Origin: Coregonus clupeaformis
Taxonomy: Eukaryota; Chordata; Actinopteri; Salmoniformes; Salmonidae
Reading direction: 5' to 3'
Assembly: GCF_020615455.1 (NCBI RefSeq)
Contig: NW_025533680.1
Location: forward strand, 260,001-324,000
DNA: 64,000 nucleotides
Shown piece by piece: positions 24,293 to 35,291 of the stretch (positions are counted from its first letter, which is position 1; each line of letters begins with the position of its first letter). Position numbers and translations under genes: made by a program. Below the pieces are notes generated by a model. The model was not told the DNA's origin. It did not search any database and was given only the letters and a program-made list of their open reading frames with translations.

Positions 24293-25684
24293 TTAGTGAG
24301 GGAGATAAGAGTCTCCAGCTTCATGACTAAAATGTAAAAATTTTAAATGTAAGTCAAGGATCGGTAGGATAGTCAGTTTTACGAGGGCATGTTTGGCAGC
24401 ATGAGTGAAGGAGGTTTTGTTGTGAAATAGGATGCCGATTCTAGATTTAACTTTGGATTGGAGATGCTTAATGTGATTCTGGAAGGAGAGTTTACAGTCT
24501 AACCAGACACCTAGGTATTTGTAGTTGTCCACATACTCTAGGTCAGACCCGTCGAGAGTAGTGATTCTAGTCGGGTGGGCGGGTGCCAGCAGCGTTCGGT
24601 TGAAGAGCATGCATTTAGTTTTACTAGTGTTTAAGAGCAGTTGGAGGCTACTGAAGGAATGTTGAATGGCATTGAAGCTCGTTTGGAGGTTTGTTAAGAC
24701 AGTGTCCAATGAAGGGCCAGATGTATACAAAATGGTGTCGTCTGCGTAGAGGTGGATCTGAGAGTCACCAGCAGCAAGAGTGACATCATTGATATACACT
24801 GAGAAAAGAGTCTGCCCAAGAATTGAACCCTGTGGCACCCCCATAGAGACTGCCATAGGTCCAGACAACAGGCCCTCCGATTTGACACATTGAACTCTAT
24901 CTGAGAAGTAGTTTGTGAACCAGGCGAGGCAGTCATTTGAGAAACCAAGGCTATTTAGTCTGCCAATAAGAATGCGGTGGTTGACAGAGTCGAAAGCCTT
25001 GGCCAGGTCAATGAAGATGGCTGCACAGTACTGTCTATTATCGATCGCGGTTATAATATCGTTTAGGACCTTGAGCGTGGCTAAGGTGCACCCATGACCA
25101 GCTCGGAAACTGGATTGCATAGCGGAGAAGGTACGGTGAGATTCGAAATGGTCGGTTATCTGTTTGTTAACTTGGCTTTCAAAAACGTTCGAAAGGCAGG
25201 GCAGGATGGATATAGGTCTGTAACAATTTGGATCTAGAGTGTCACCCCCTTTGAAGAGGGGGATGACTGCGGCAGCTTTCCAATCTCTGGGGATCTCAGA
25301 CGTAACGAAAGAGAGGTTGAACAGGCTAGTAATAGGGGTTGCGACAATTTCGGCGGCTATTTTTAGAAAGAAAGGGTCCAGATTGTCTAGCCCAGATGAT
25401 TTGTAGGGGTCCAGATTTTGCAGCTCTTTCAGAACATCAGCTGTCTGAATTTGTGTGAAGGAGAAGCGGGGGGGGCATGGGCAAGTTGCAGCGGAGGGTG
25501 CAGAGCTGGTGGCCGGGGTAGTGGTAGCCAGGTGGAAAGCATGGCCAGCCGTAGCAAAATGCTTGTTGAAATTCTCGATTATTGTAGATTTATCGGTGGT
25601 GATAGTGTTTCCTAGCCTCAGTGCAGTGGGCAGCTGGGAGGAGGTGCTCTTATTTTCCATGGACTTTACAGTGTCCCAAAACAT
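24293..25684 (-). pseudogene. LINE reverse transcriptase
   Basis: A 463-codon open frame carrying the RT fingers and palm. Visible motifs in order: DWKAAAVIPLFKGG, CYRPISILPCLSNVFE, IDLAKAFDSVNH (first catalytic Asp), MGVPQGSILGQTLFSVYIND, and LYADDTILY (catalytic Asp pair). They are followed by the thumb motif YKYLGVWLDCKLSF. This is the RT of the CR1/L2/Jockey group, which copies element RNA at nicked target DNA. The catalytic residues are intact, but the protein is cut from its endonuclease by frameshifts and the C-terminus departs from the family after LTILPILD. Confidence 0.85.
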
Positions 25685-25697
25685 TTTGGAGTTAGTG

Positions 25698-26948
25698 CTA
25701 CAGGATGCAAATTTCTGTTTGAAAAAAGCTAGCCTTTGCTTTCCTAACTGCTTGTTTATATTGGTTCCTAACTTCCCTGAAAAGTTGCATATCGCAGGGG
25801 CTATTTGATGCTAATGCAGTACGCCACAGGATGTTTTTGTGCTGGTCAAGGGCAGTCAAGTCTGAGGAGAACCAGGGGCTATATCTGTTCTTAGTTCTGT
25901 ATTTTTTGAATGGAGCATGTTTATTTAAGATTGAGAGGAAATTACTTTTAAAGAACAACCAGGCATCCTCTACTGACGGAATGAGATCGATATCCATCCA
26001 GCATACCTGGGCCAGGTCAATTAGGAAGGCCTGCTCGCTAAAGTGTTTTAGGGAGCGTTTGACAGTGATGATGGGGTGGTCGTTTGACCGCGGACCCGTT
26101 ACGGACGCAGGCAATAAGGCAGTGATCGCTGAGATCCTGGTTGAAGACAGCGGAGGTGTATTTAGAGGGTAAGTTAGTCAGGATGATATCTATGAGGGTG
26201 CCCATGTTTACGGATTTAGGGTTGTACCTGGTAGGTTCGTTGATAATTTGTGTGAGATTGAGGGCATCTAGTTTGGATTGTAGGATGTTAAGCATATCCC
26301 AGTTTAGGTCACCAAGCAGTACGAACTCTGAGGATAAATGGGGGCAATCAATTCACATATGGTGTCCAGGGCACAGCTGGGGGCTGAGGGGGGTCTGTAG
26401 CAAGCGGCAACAGTGAGAGACTTATTTCTGGAAAGGTGGATTTTTAGAAGTAGAAGCTCAAACTGTTTGGGCACAGACCTGGATAGTATGATTGAGCTCT
26501 GCAGGGTATCTCTACAGTAGATTGCAACCAACCCCTCTGGCAGTTCTATCTAGACGGAAAATGTTGTAGTTGGGGATGGACATTTCAGAATTTTTGGTGG
26601 CCTTCCTAAACCAGTATTCTGACACTGCTAGAACATCAGGGTTGGCGGAGTGTGCTAACGCAGTGAATAACTCAAACTTAGGAAGGAGGCTTCTGATATT
26701 AACGTGCACAAACCAAGGCTTTTACGGTTACAGAAGTCAACAAATGATAGCTCCTGGGGAGTAGGAGTGATACTGTGGGCTGCAGGGCATGGGTTAGCCT
26801 CTACATCACCAGAGGAACAGAGGAGGAATATAATAAGGATACAGCTAAAGGCTTTAAGAACTGGTCTTCTAGTGCGTTGGGACCGAGAATAAAGGGGGGC
26901 AGATTTTTGGGCGTTGTAGAATAGATTCAGGGCATTATGTACAGACAA
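25698..26948 (-). pseudogene. LINE endonuclease region, broken
   Basis: Read 5' to 3' on the minus strand: 26948-26655 (hydrophobic ILIIFLLCSSGDVEANPCP, a 2A-like motif), 26709-26512 (MHVNIRSLLPKFELFTALAH, DVLAVSEYWF), 26531-26304 (VAACYRPPSAPS), 26295-26038 (SDHCLIACV, the SDH motif) and 26114-25698 (linker before the RT). These are the pieces of an APE-type endonuclease, which nicks the target. Each is in a different frame, so the protein is dead. Confidence 0.75.
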
Positions 26949-28140
26949 GGATATGGAAGGATATGAGTACAGTGGAGGTAAACCTAAGCGTTGGGTAACA
27001 ATGAAAGAGATAGCATCACTGGAGGCACCGATTGAGCCGGTCTCGGCGTGTATGGGGTTGGAACAAAGGAACTATTTGAGGCAGTTTGAGAGGGACTTGG
27101 GGTTCTACAGTGAAATTGTATAATAAGAACTAACTGGAACAGCAATAGGCAAGGCATATTGACATAGGAGAGAGGCATAAAGCAATCACAGGTGTTATTA
27201 GAGAGAGCTAAGACAACAACTGGTAATGGCGATAAAGTTTGTGCTGAGGCTAAACAGATAAACAGGACAATGTAAGGTGTAAAGGAACAGTCCAGCAGGC
27301 ATCAGCTGTGCAGCTGAGTGATCATAAGGTCCAGTGAACAGCAATATGTGAGTCCGAGAGCAGTTCGAATTTGTGCCACAGCACAGGCGAGCAGGAAGAA
27401 GAAGGCTGTTGATTGCGTGTGCTAGCGGCCGGGGCTAGCAGATGGATCTCCGTGGTCGTAGCAACGGGAAGCCTGTTGAAACAACAGACGATTACGTCGG
27501 CAGACCAGTCGTGATGGATCGGCGGGGCTCCGTGTCGACTCTAGGAGGTCCCGTCCGGTTGACAGAAAGGTAGATAGCCGGAAGATGTGCCTAACTCAAG
27601 GCTAGCTCAAGGCTGATTAGCCAACAACAACGTTCATTTAGTTGCAGCTAGCTAGTTGCGATTGTCCAGTGATTCAGTGATTCCGGCAGAAAATCAGATT
27701 CTGGGTCGATAACGCGCTGTGCAGACAGTGAAGACTGGCCGATAATAGTCCAGGCTGGAGCTGGCTGGTAGGTAATTCAGTCCACCGACAATGATGAAAA
27801 AAATAAAAATAGGCTAACGGTGGCTAATAGCAAGTAGCTAGTTAGCTGGTTAGCTGGCTACTCCCGTTCGGTAGACAGAGAGGTAGATAGCTGGGATATG
27901 GGCCTGCTCGAGGCTAACTGGTGCTTGCTTCTGGGGCAGTGGTGATTAGCCTACAGCAACATCCATTTGACATCCATTCGTTTGCGGCTAGCTGGTTGCG
28001 ATCCGGTGTTAAGGTCCAGTGATTCAGTTATTCCGGCAGAAAATCTGATGTTCTGGGTGAAAACCGCTAACCGCTAACGGTGGCTAATAGCAAGTAGCTA
28101 GTTAGCTGGCTAGCTAGTTTCAACTGGGGATTCTAGATAA

Positions 28141-28903
28141 AGGTGAGTAAATAATAGAATCCTTTCCACATTGAGTGAGGCGGGTGGCAGGAAAGTATAT
28201 TTAGTAGAAGGATGAAAAGTGTGATAGGGAAATATATACGTAAAATACAGAAAAAAAGGCTATTTACAAGGACACACAAGATAACACGACTGCATTGCTA
28301 CGCCATATTTATATTTCAATGTAGTCATCTCGGTTTTCATTTGAATCAATTGCAAAGACATTGGCAACTTGTATTTGTAGTCAACTTTGTTCTGAATTTA
28401 TCGGCGGTCAAAAAGAGACGGATAAACCATGTGATTCTATGTTTAGCGGAAATCTTCTGTGTATAAAGTGACGCGGGAGGGCAAAAAAGCATCTAATGAC
28501 TCACTCAGCTGTTCTACGAGTGGTCTGAGGCAGGTGTTAGAATATGAGCGTTTTCATGTGCAACGTTAATAACAATGTTTTTTTGAAACAGCTCAGATTT
28601 AACAATGCTCCTACGAAGATTCTAATGATGAACTTGGCCTTAAAATGCTTTTGGGAATCCGGACCCTGAATAAAAAACATCTGCTAAATGTTAAATGACA
28701 AAAAAATTAAATGTAAATGTTTTACATACAGATCTCATATTACTGTATTTATTATTATTTTTTAAATATATTTAAATATTGATGTCACAAGTGTATCATT
28801 TGTACAGTTCTTTATTAAAAATGTAGTTATTTGTTACATTTGACTGTGTAAAACCTAGCAGTACTACTTATTTCTCTGAGAGTGCGGCAGATTCAAGAAT
28901 TAA
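28141..28903. other. NLR intron, nothing recognised
   Basis: AT-rich DNA between the LINE 5' end and the duplicated exon-1 array. No coding signal. Confidence 0.5.
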
Positions 28904-29356
28904 TTGTCACTGTGTGTTAACCACAACCAACATGCTGTATCTCTGTTTAGGGGTTAGTGGTCTAAAATGAGTCTGTCTGGGGAGAGAGGAGGAGGGGGCC
29001 CTGCCTCTAAAATGAGTCTCTCTGGGGAGAGAGAGGGGGGCCCCTGCCTCTAAAATGAGTCTCTCTGGGGAGAGAGAGGAGGGGGGCCCTGCCTCTAAAA
29101 TGAGTCTCTCTGGGGAGAGAGAGGAGGGGGGCCCTGCCAACATGCTGTATCTCTGTTTAGGGGTTAGTGGTCTAAAATGAGTCTCTCTGGGGAGAGAGAG
29201 GAGGGGGGCCCTGCCAACATGCTGTATCTCTGTTTAGGGGTTAGTGGTCTAAAATGAGTCTGTCTGGGGAGAGAGAGGAGGGGGGCCCTGCCAACATGCT
29301 GTATCTCTGTTTAGGGGTTAGTGGTCTAAAATGAGTCTGTCTGGGGAGAGAGAGGA
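28904..29356 (+). pseudogene. degenerate tandem copies of NLR exon 1
   Basis: Starts with intron sequence matching that upstream of exon 1 (TTGTCACTGTG, CCACAACCAACATGCTG, TCTCTGTTTAG), then ATG and MSLSGER repeats. The acceptor-plus-ATG block (CATGCTGTATCTCTGTTTAG and GGTCTAAAATGAGTCTC) occurs four times, starting near 28,930, 29,138, 29,217 and 29,292. Several 45-bp units are out of frame; one runs into TAA after GGPCL. No donor follows. It is a duplicated, decayed exon 1, possibly an alternative first exon before decay. Confidence 0.75.
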
Positions 29357-30172
29357 CCAATTTTCTACTCTGAGACGCTTTGTGGATATGGGCCCAGATC
29401 TCAAAATATTGTTTTAAAAAACAACGAAATGTTGTTTTACATAATAATTAAAAAAGAATATTACTAATGTAACCCACTGTAAAGACCTGGTTTAGTTTAT
29501 TGTGTGGCTCTGCTCATGTCCGCGTTCTGGAACTGTCCGCGTCCCCGTACAGAACTGTCCGCGTCCACGTACGGTTTGGCGCCAAGCATATTGTCCAGTT
29601 ACGCGCAGAGTGGTCTGAGGTGATGTTGGGAAATAACGACGGAGTTCGTTACAGTGTTGAGACACCGAAGTTTATTGTTCAATTTGCTTTTTGCGTAATG
29701 GTCAGTGACAGTATGAGTGTAGCCAGATCCTTTTCACTCGCTATTCTTGTTTAATTGTGTGGTTCACCGGATTCGTCATCATCCTCGAGGGACAGACGAA
29801 CGACCTGCTAGCTAGCCAAGCTAGTCGGTACAGCTAGCTAAGCTAGCTACTCTACCAGCAGCATCCTAGTTATCCTAGCTACCACTACATCAGCACCGGC
29901 TGCCTGCATTTCTTGTGGACCGATGGAGCTCCCTTGTTGTTTCTTCCACCTGTTAAATACCGTGGGGGGCTTCTCCCTCTCTCGTTGACGGATGCTGGCT
30001 TCCTACCATCCCTCTGTCCGGTTCTCCTCTTCACTAGATGAACGGTAACTTTAGTGTTTAACCCCTCTGTGTCCAAGGACCAAACTTTTTAATAATATTT
30101 TCGGGCGCCCCAAGGTTTTTATTGTTTGTAAAACTTTAGTGGAGAGCTCTCAATTTGCCGGATTTTAGGTAT
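29357..30172. other. NLR intron, repeat-like non-coding DNA
   Basis: Contains GCTAGCTAGCCAAGCTAG-type palindromic patches (29,805-29,850). No protein domain recognised. Confidence 0.4.
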
Positions 30173-30510
30173 ATAAAGTGCCTTCAGAAAGTATTCACAC
30201 CCCTTGACTTTTCCACATTTTGTTATGTTAAAGCCTGAATTTATAATGCATAAAATTCAGATTTATTTGGTCACTGGCCTACACACAATACCCCATAATG
30301 TCAAAATGGAAATATGTTTTACGAAGTCTTTACAAATGTAATTAAAAATGAAAAGCTGAAATGTCTTGAATCAGTAAATATTCAACCCCTTTGTTATGGC
30401 AAGCCTGAAAAGTTTCAGGAGTAGAAATGCGCTTAACAAGTCACATAATAAGCAGTAGGAGTGCGTGGGTCAAATCACTGGGGAAGACAAGCCAGAAAAA
30501 TACATATTAC
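30173..30510. mobile_element. Tc1-like terminal fragment
   Basis: Begins AAGTGCCTTCAGAAAGTATT followed by CACACCCCTTGACTTTTCC. This is the terminal inverted repeat of a common salmonid Tc1-like family, followed by its subterminal DNA. No transposase is present in this fragment. Confidence 0.7.
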
Positions 30511-30517
30511 AATCTAC

Positions 30518-31490
30518 AGTTGAAGTCGGAAGTTTACATACACTCAATTAGTATTTGGTAGCGTTGCCTATAAATTGTTTAACTTGGGTCAAACGTTTAG
30601 GGTAGCCTTCCACAAGCTTCCCACAGTAAGTTGGTGGAATGTTGGCCCATTCCTCCTGACAGAGCTGGTGTAACTGAGTCAGGTTTGTAGGCCTCCTTGC
30701 TCGCACACGCTTTTTCAGTTCTGCCCTCAAATTTTCTATAGGATTGAGGTCAGGGCTTTGTGATGGCCACTCCAATACCTTGACTTTGTTGTCCTTAAGC
30801 CATTTTACCACAACTTTGGAAGTATGCTTGGGGTCATTGTCCATTTGGAAGACCCATTTGTGACCAAGCTTTAACTTCCTGACTGATGTCTTGAGATGTT
30901 GCTTCAATATATCCACATAATTTTCATTCCTCATGATGCCATCTATTTTGTGAAGTGCACCAGTCCCGCCTGCAGCAAAGCACCCCAACAGCATAATGCT
31001 GCCACCCCCGTGCTTCACGGTTGGGATGTTCTTTGGCTTGCAAGCAACCCCCTTTTTCCTCCAAACATAACGATGGTCATTATGGCCAAACAGTTCTATT
31101 TTTGTTTCATCAGACCAGAGGACATTTCTCCAAAAAGTATGATCTTTGTCCCCATGTGCAGTTGCAAACCGTAGTCTGGCTTTTTTATGGCGGTTTTGGA
31201 GCAGTGGCTTCTTCCTTGCTGAGCGGCCTTTCAGGTTATGTCGATATAGGACTCGTTTTACTGTGGATATAGATACTTTTGTACGTGTTTCCTCCAGCAT
31301 CTTCACAAGGTCCTTTGCTGTTGTTCTGGGATTGATTTTCACTTTAAGCACCAAAGTACGTTCATCTCTAGGAGACAGAACGTGTCTCCTTCCTGAGCGG
31401 TATGACAGCTGCGTGGTCCCATGGTGTTTATACTTGCGTACTATTGTTTGTACAGATGAACGTGGTACCTTCAGGCGTTTGGAAATTGCT
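30518..31490 (-). mobile_element. Tc1-like transposon of the Sleeping Beauty-related salmonid family, truncated
   Basis: The end at 30,518 is ACAGTTGAAGTCGGAAGTTT, the inverted-repeat sequence of the salmonid Tc1 family from which Sleeping Beauty was derived. The transposase lies on the minus strand. Around 31,490 the sequence switches to the end of another Tc1 family, so the left terminal repeat and the transposase N-terminus are missing. Confidence 0.8.
30548..31354 (-). pseudogene. Tc1-like transposase, N-terminally truncated
   Basis: 268 codons of a protein normally about 340 long. Seen: part of the second DNA-binding helix-turn-helix (MLEETRTKVSISTVKRVLYR), then the catalytic DDE core: first Asp in VLWSDETKIELFG, the glycine box PTVKHGGGSIMLLGCFAAGG, second Asp in FQMDNDPKHTS, and Glu in SPDLNPIENLRAEL (the usual Trp before AEL is Arg here). 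The C-terminus is intact to the stop. The first paired-like helices are disrupted upstream of 31,354. It cuts and pastes DNA at TA sites when whole; this one cannot bind normally. Confidence 0.85.
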
Positions 31491-31717
31491 CAAGAGTGTG
31501 CAAAGCTGTCATCAAGGCAAAGGGTGACTACTTTGAAGAATCTCAAATATAAAATATTTTTTGATTTGTTTAACACTTTTTTGGTTGCTACATGATTCCA
31601 TGTGTGTTATTTCATAGTTTTGATGTCTTCACTATTATTCTACAATGTAGAAAATAGTAAAAATTAAGAAAAACCCTTAAATGAGTGGCTGTGTCCAAAC
31701 CTTTGACTGGTACTGTA
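31491..31717 (+). mobile_element. 3' end of a second Tc1-like family
   Basis: Starts AAGAGTGTGCAAAGCTGTCA and ends with the terminal repeat TTTGACTGGTACTGTA. It abuts the truncated Tc1 element without a boundary repeat, making a chimera of two element families. Confidence 0.7.
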
Positions 31718-31879
31718 TATATGTATTTATTTTTACACATACACTATATATACAAAAGTATGTGGACACCCCATCAAATTAGTGGATTCTGATATTTCAG
31801 TCGCACCAGTTGCTGACAGGTGTATAAAATCGAGCACACAGCCATGCAATCTCCATAGACAAACATTAGCAGTAGAATG

Positions 31880-32460
31880 GCTTTACTGAAGAGCTCAGTG
31901 ACTTTCAACGTGGCACGGTCATAGGATGCAACATTTCCAACAAGCTCGCCGCCATTGGACTCTGGATTAGTGGAAACACGATCTCTGGAGTGATGAATCA
32001 CGTTTCACCATCTGGCAGTCCGACGGACAAATCTGGGTTTGGCGGATGCCAGGAGAACGCTACCTGCCCTAATGCATAGTGCCAACTGTAAAGTTTGGTG
32101 GAGGAGGAATAATGGTCTGGGGCTGTTTTTCGTGGTTCGGGCTAGGCCCCTTAGTTCCAGTGAAGGGAAATCTTAACGCTACCGCATACAATGACATTCT
32201 AGACGATTCTGTGCACAAAGCAAGGTCCATACAGAAATGGTTTGAACTGGAAGAACTTGACTGGCCTGCACAGAGCCCTGACCTCAACCCCATCGAACAC
32301 CTTTGGAATGCCTACTGCGAGCCAGGCCTAATCGCCCAACATGAGTGCCCGACCTCACTAATTCTCTTGTTGCTGAATGGAAGCAAGTCCCGGCAGCAAT
32401 GTTCCAACATCTAGTGGAAAGCCTTCCCAGAAGAGTGGAGGCTGGTATAGCAGCAAAGGG
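31880..32460 (+). pseudogene. Tc1-like transposase remnant
   Basis: Broken plus-strand frames carry PTVKFGGGGIMVWGCFSWFG (glycine box), LNATAYNDIL, and WPAQSPDLNPIEHLWN with the catalytic Glu. The second catalytic Asp region is missing and stops or frameshifts occur on both sides. It belongs to a different subfamily from the transposase at 30.5 kb. Confidence 0.75.
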
Positions 32461-32494
32461 GGAACCAACTCCATATTAATGGCCATGATTTTGG

Positions 32495-33168
32495 AATGAG
32501 ATGTTGCACCAGCAGGTGTAATGAGATGTTGGACCAGCAGGTGTAATGAGATGTTGGACCAGCAGGTGTAATGAGATGTTGGACCAGCAGGTGTAATGAG
32601 ATGTTGGAGCAGCAGGTGTAATGAGATGTTGGACCAGCAGGTGTAATGAGATGTTGGACCAGCAGGTGTAATGAGATGTTGGACCAGCAGGTGTAATGAG
32701 ATGTTGGACCAGCAGGTGTAATGAGATGTTGGACCAGTAGATGTAATGAGATGTTGGACCAGCAGGTGTAATGAGATGTTGGACCTGCAGGTGTAATGAG
32801 ATGTTGGACCAGCAGGTGTAATGAGATGTTGGACCAGCAGGTGTAATGAGATGTTGGACCAGCAGGTGTAATGAGATGTTAGCCCAGCAGGTGTAATGAG
32901 ATGTTTGCCAGCAGGTGTAATGAGATGTTGGACCAGCAGGTGTAATGAGATGTTGGACCAGCAGGTGTAATGAGATGTTGGACCAGCAGGTGTAATGAGA
33001 TGTTGGACCAGCAGGTGTAATGAGATGTTGGACCAGCAGGTGTAATGAGATGTTGGACCAGCAGGTGTAATGAGATGTTGGACCAGCAGGTGTAATGAGA
33101 TGTTGGACCAGCAGGAGTAATGAGATGTTGGACCAGCAGGTGTAATGAGATGTTGGACCAGCAGGTGT
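32495..33168. repeat. 25-bp minisatellite, 27 copies, in a Tc1 end
   Basis: Unit AATGAGATGTTGGACCAGCA + GGTGT. The last copy runs directly into the Tc1 terminal repeat (GCAGGTGT|CCACATAC), and the first is preceded by the transposase 3' region, so the unit is the transposon's own subterminal sequence. A few units vary (GTAGATGT, TTAGCCCAGC). Confidence 0.93.
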
Positions 33169-33192
33169 CCACATACTTTTGATCATGTAGTG

Positions 33193-33590
33193 TCTGTTTG
33201 GTGAAGTAATAAAGAAGGTGTAATATTTTGGGTAGATGTTCCTAGAACAGATTATAACTATATATGGACATATTATAAAGTATGTGCATGAATAGACTCT
33301 TAAGGATTAAAGTGGAACTGAGATGAGGAAGTGAATCAGTAGGCCAATGTGACCATGTTACAATGTGATGATGTTACAAGTAAGTTCCACTTGTTAAATC
33401 CACTTCAGTCAGTGTAGATGCAGGGGAGGAGACTGGTAGGGGGGGGTTGCAACTCAATATTAGGAGGGTGTTCTTCATGTTTTTTACACTGTTTGTTTGT
33501 TGCTTTATGTAATGGCATATATTTAAATGCTTTGTGTAATGTCACATAATTGAATGCTTTATGTAATGGCATATATTTTAATGCTTTATA
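33193..33590. other. NLR intron, non-coding
   Basis: AT-rich. Imperfect repeats of GCTTTATGTAATGGCATATA near 33,500-33,590 also occur after each of the two following short Tc1 elements. Confidence 0.5.
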
Positions 33591-33591
33591 T

Positions 33592-34141
33592 ACACTGAGT
33601 GTACAAAACATTATGAACACCTGCTTTTTCAATGACATAGATTGACAGGTGAATCCAGGTGAAAGATATGATCTCTTATTGATGTCACTTGTTAAATCAA
33701 CTCCAATCAGTGTAGATGAAGGGGAGGAGACAGGTTAATGAAGGATTTTTAAGCCTTGAGACAATTGAGACATGGATTGTGTATGTGTGCCATTCAGAGG
33801 GTGAATGGGCAAGACAAAATATTTAAGTGCCTTTGAACGGGGTATGGTAGTAGGTACCAGGCACACAGGTTTTTGTCAAGAACTGCAACGCTGCTGGGTT
33901 GTTCACGCTCAAAAGTTTCCTGTGTGTATCAAGAATGGTCCACTACCCAAAGGACATCCAGCCATTTTGACACAACTGTGGGACGCATTGGAGTCAACAT
34001 GGGCCAGCATCCCTGTGGGACGCTTTCGACACCTTGTAGAGTCCATGCCCCGACGAGTTGAGGCTGTTCTGAGGGCAAAAGAGAGGGGAGGTGCAACTCA
34101 ATATTAGGAAGGTGTTCTTAATGTTTTGTATACTCAGTGTA
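33592..34141 (+). mobile_element. short internally deleted Tc1-like element, copy 1
   Basis: Ends CACTGAGTGTACAAAACATT and AATGTTTTGTATACTCAGTG are inverted repeats. The only frame (33,805-34,107) joins the transposase start (YLSAFERGMVVGTRHTGF) to its C-terminal tail (RFRHLVESMPRRVEAVLRAK), skipping the DDE core. It is a non-autonomous derivative. Confidence 0.8.
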
Positions 34142-34262
34142 TGTTTTTTGCTTTATGTAATGGCATATATTTTATTGCTTCATGTAATGTATTTTATCTA
34201 TTGAAATATAGTTTTGATATATTTTACAATGTAGTTTCATGGGGATTTATTATGTTTTCCAG

Positions 34263-34382
34263 AATCTCCAACCAAATTCGGAGATCGGTCTCTCCAGTAC
34301 CCAGTCATCTGTCCATGAAGAGTGACGTCTCTATGGATCGTCCTATACATTTTAGTGATGGACCAGTGACCTTTGACCCTAG
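34263..34382 (+). CDS. NLR gene exon 3: short Ser-rich exon
   Basis: A 120-bp exon (acceptor GTTTTCCAG, donor CCTAG|GTAAAT), phase 2 in and out, reading RISNQIRRSVSPVPSHLSMK and then SDVSMDRPIHFSDGPVTFDP. It is homologous to exon 2 (PSxxSMxSDxSM core). It forms a tandem pair with the next exon. Confidence 0.8.
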
Positions 34383-34522
34383 GTAAATTACTGGTCAGAA
34401 TTGATGATATTACTATTGAAGAGGATAATCTTCTAGATCTGAAACCAGATGTATTTTGTGTATCTGAGTATATACTGTAAAGCATCTGCTTATAATTATT
34501 TGTTTATGTAATATATTTTAAT

Positions 34523-35073
34523 ATTCTGAGTGTACAAAACATTATGAACACCTGCTTTTTCCGTGACATAGATTGATGAGGTGAATCCAGGTGAAAGATA
34601 TGATCTCGTATTTATGTAAGTTTTTAAATCAACTTCAATCAGTGTAGATGAAGTGGAGGAGAGAGGTTAATGAATGATTTTTAAGCCTTGAGACAATTGA
34701 GACATGGATTGTGTAAATGTGCCATTCAGAGGGTGAATAGGCAAGACATAATATTTAAGTGTCTTTGAACGGGGTATGGTAGTAGGTACCAGGCACACAG
34801 GTTTTTGTCAAGAACTGCAAGGCTGCTGGGTTGTTCACGCTCAAAAGTTTCCTGTGTGTATCAAGAATGGTCCACTACCCAAAGGACATCCAGCCATTTT
34901 GACACAACTCTGGGACGCATTGGAGTCAACATGGGCCAGCATCCCTTTGGGACGCTTTCGACACCTTGTAGAGTCCATGCCCCGACGAGTTGAGGCTGTT
35001 CTGAGGGCAAAAGAGAGGGGAGGTGCAACTCAATATTAGGAAGGTGTTCTTAATGTTTTGTATACTCAGTGTA
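34523..35073 (+). mobile_element. short internally deleted Tc1-like element, copy 2
   Basis: Nearly identical to copy 1 (33,592-34,141), including the N-to-C fusion frame (34,776-35,039). It was copied together with the neighbouring exon as a tandem duplication of about 0.93 kb, not inserted separately: the flanking exon and intron DNA match as well. Confidence 0.85.
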
Positions 35074-35171
35074 TGTTTGTTGCTTTATGTAATGGCATAT
35101 ATTTTATTGCTTCATGTAATGTATTTTATCTATTGAAATATAGTTTCATGGGGATTTATTATGTTTTCCAG

Positions 35172-35291
35172 AATCTCCAACCAAATTCAGAGATCAGTCT
35201 CTCCAGTACCCAGTCATCTGTCCATGAAGAGTGACGTCTCTATGGATCGTCCTATACATTTTAGTGATGGACCAGTGACCTTTGACCCTAG
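35172..35291 (+). CDS. NLR gene exon 4: tandem copy of exon 3
   Basis: Same length, splice sites and phase as exon 3; reads ISNQIQRSVSPVPSHLSMKS (Arg to Gln is the clear difference). The intron just upstream lacks about 22 bp present in copy 1. Both exons can be spliced in series without breaking the frame, adding 40 residues each. Confidence 0.8.

Larger units (their letters stand above)
23862..28140 (-). mobile_element. L2/CR1-type LINE inserted in an NLR intron
   Basis: A minus-strand non-LTR retrotransposon. The 3' end (about 23,862-24,290) carries the TTTATTTAACCAGGTAAGCC tail. Then come the reverse transcriptase, the endonuclease region and a 5' region (about 26,950-28,140) in which a block with TTCCGGCAGAAAATC occurs twice (about 27,670 and 28,030). 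The length, about 4.3 kb, is close to full. Coding is broken into at least six frames, so it is inactive. Its orientation is opposite to the host gene. Confidence 0.82.
31742..33192 (+). mobile_element. third Tc1-like element with an internal minisatellite
   Basis: Left end CACTATATATACAAAAGTAT then GTGGACACC; right end GTGTCCACATACTTTTGATC then ATGTAGTG. These are inverted repeats. Transposase remnants are on the plus strand. Nearly half the length (32,495-33,168) is a 25-bp tandem array directly inside the right terminal repeat. A TA lies at the left junction; the right one reads TC. Confidence 0.8.

Noticed and set aside
30548..31354. A host gene or active transposon
   Set aside because: It is a truncated Tc1 transposase without the N-terminal DNA-binding part and without one terminal repeat.
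32476..33186. A 236-codon minus-strand frame of SHYTCWSN-type repeats
   Set aside because: Satellite artefact of a 25-bp unit (75 bp for three units) inside a Tc1 element end.
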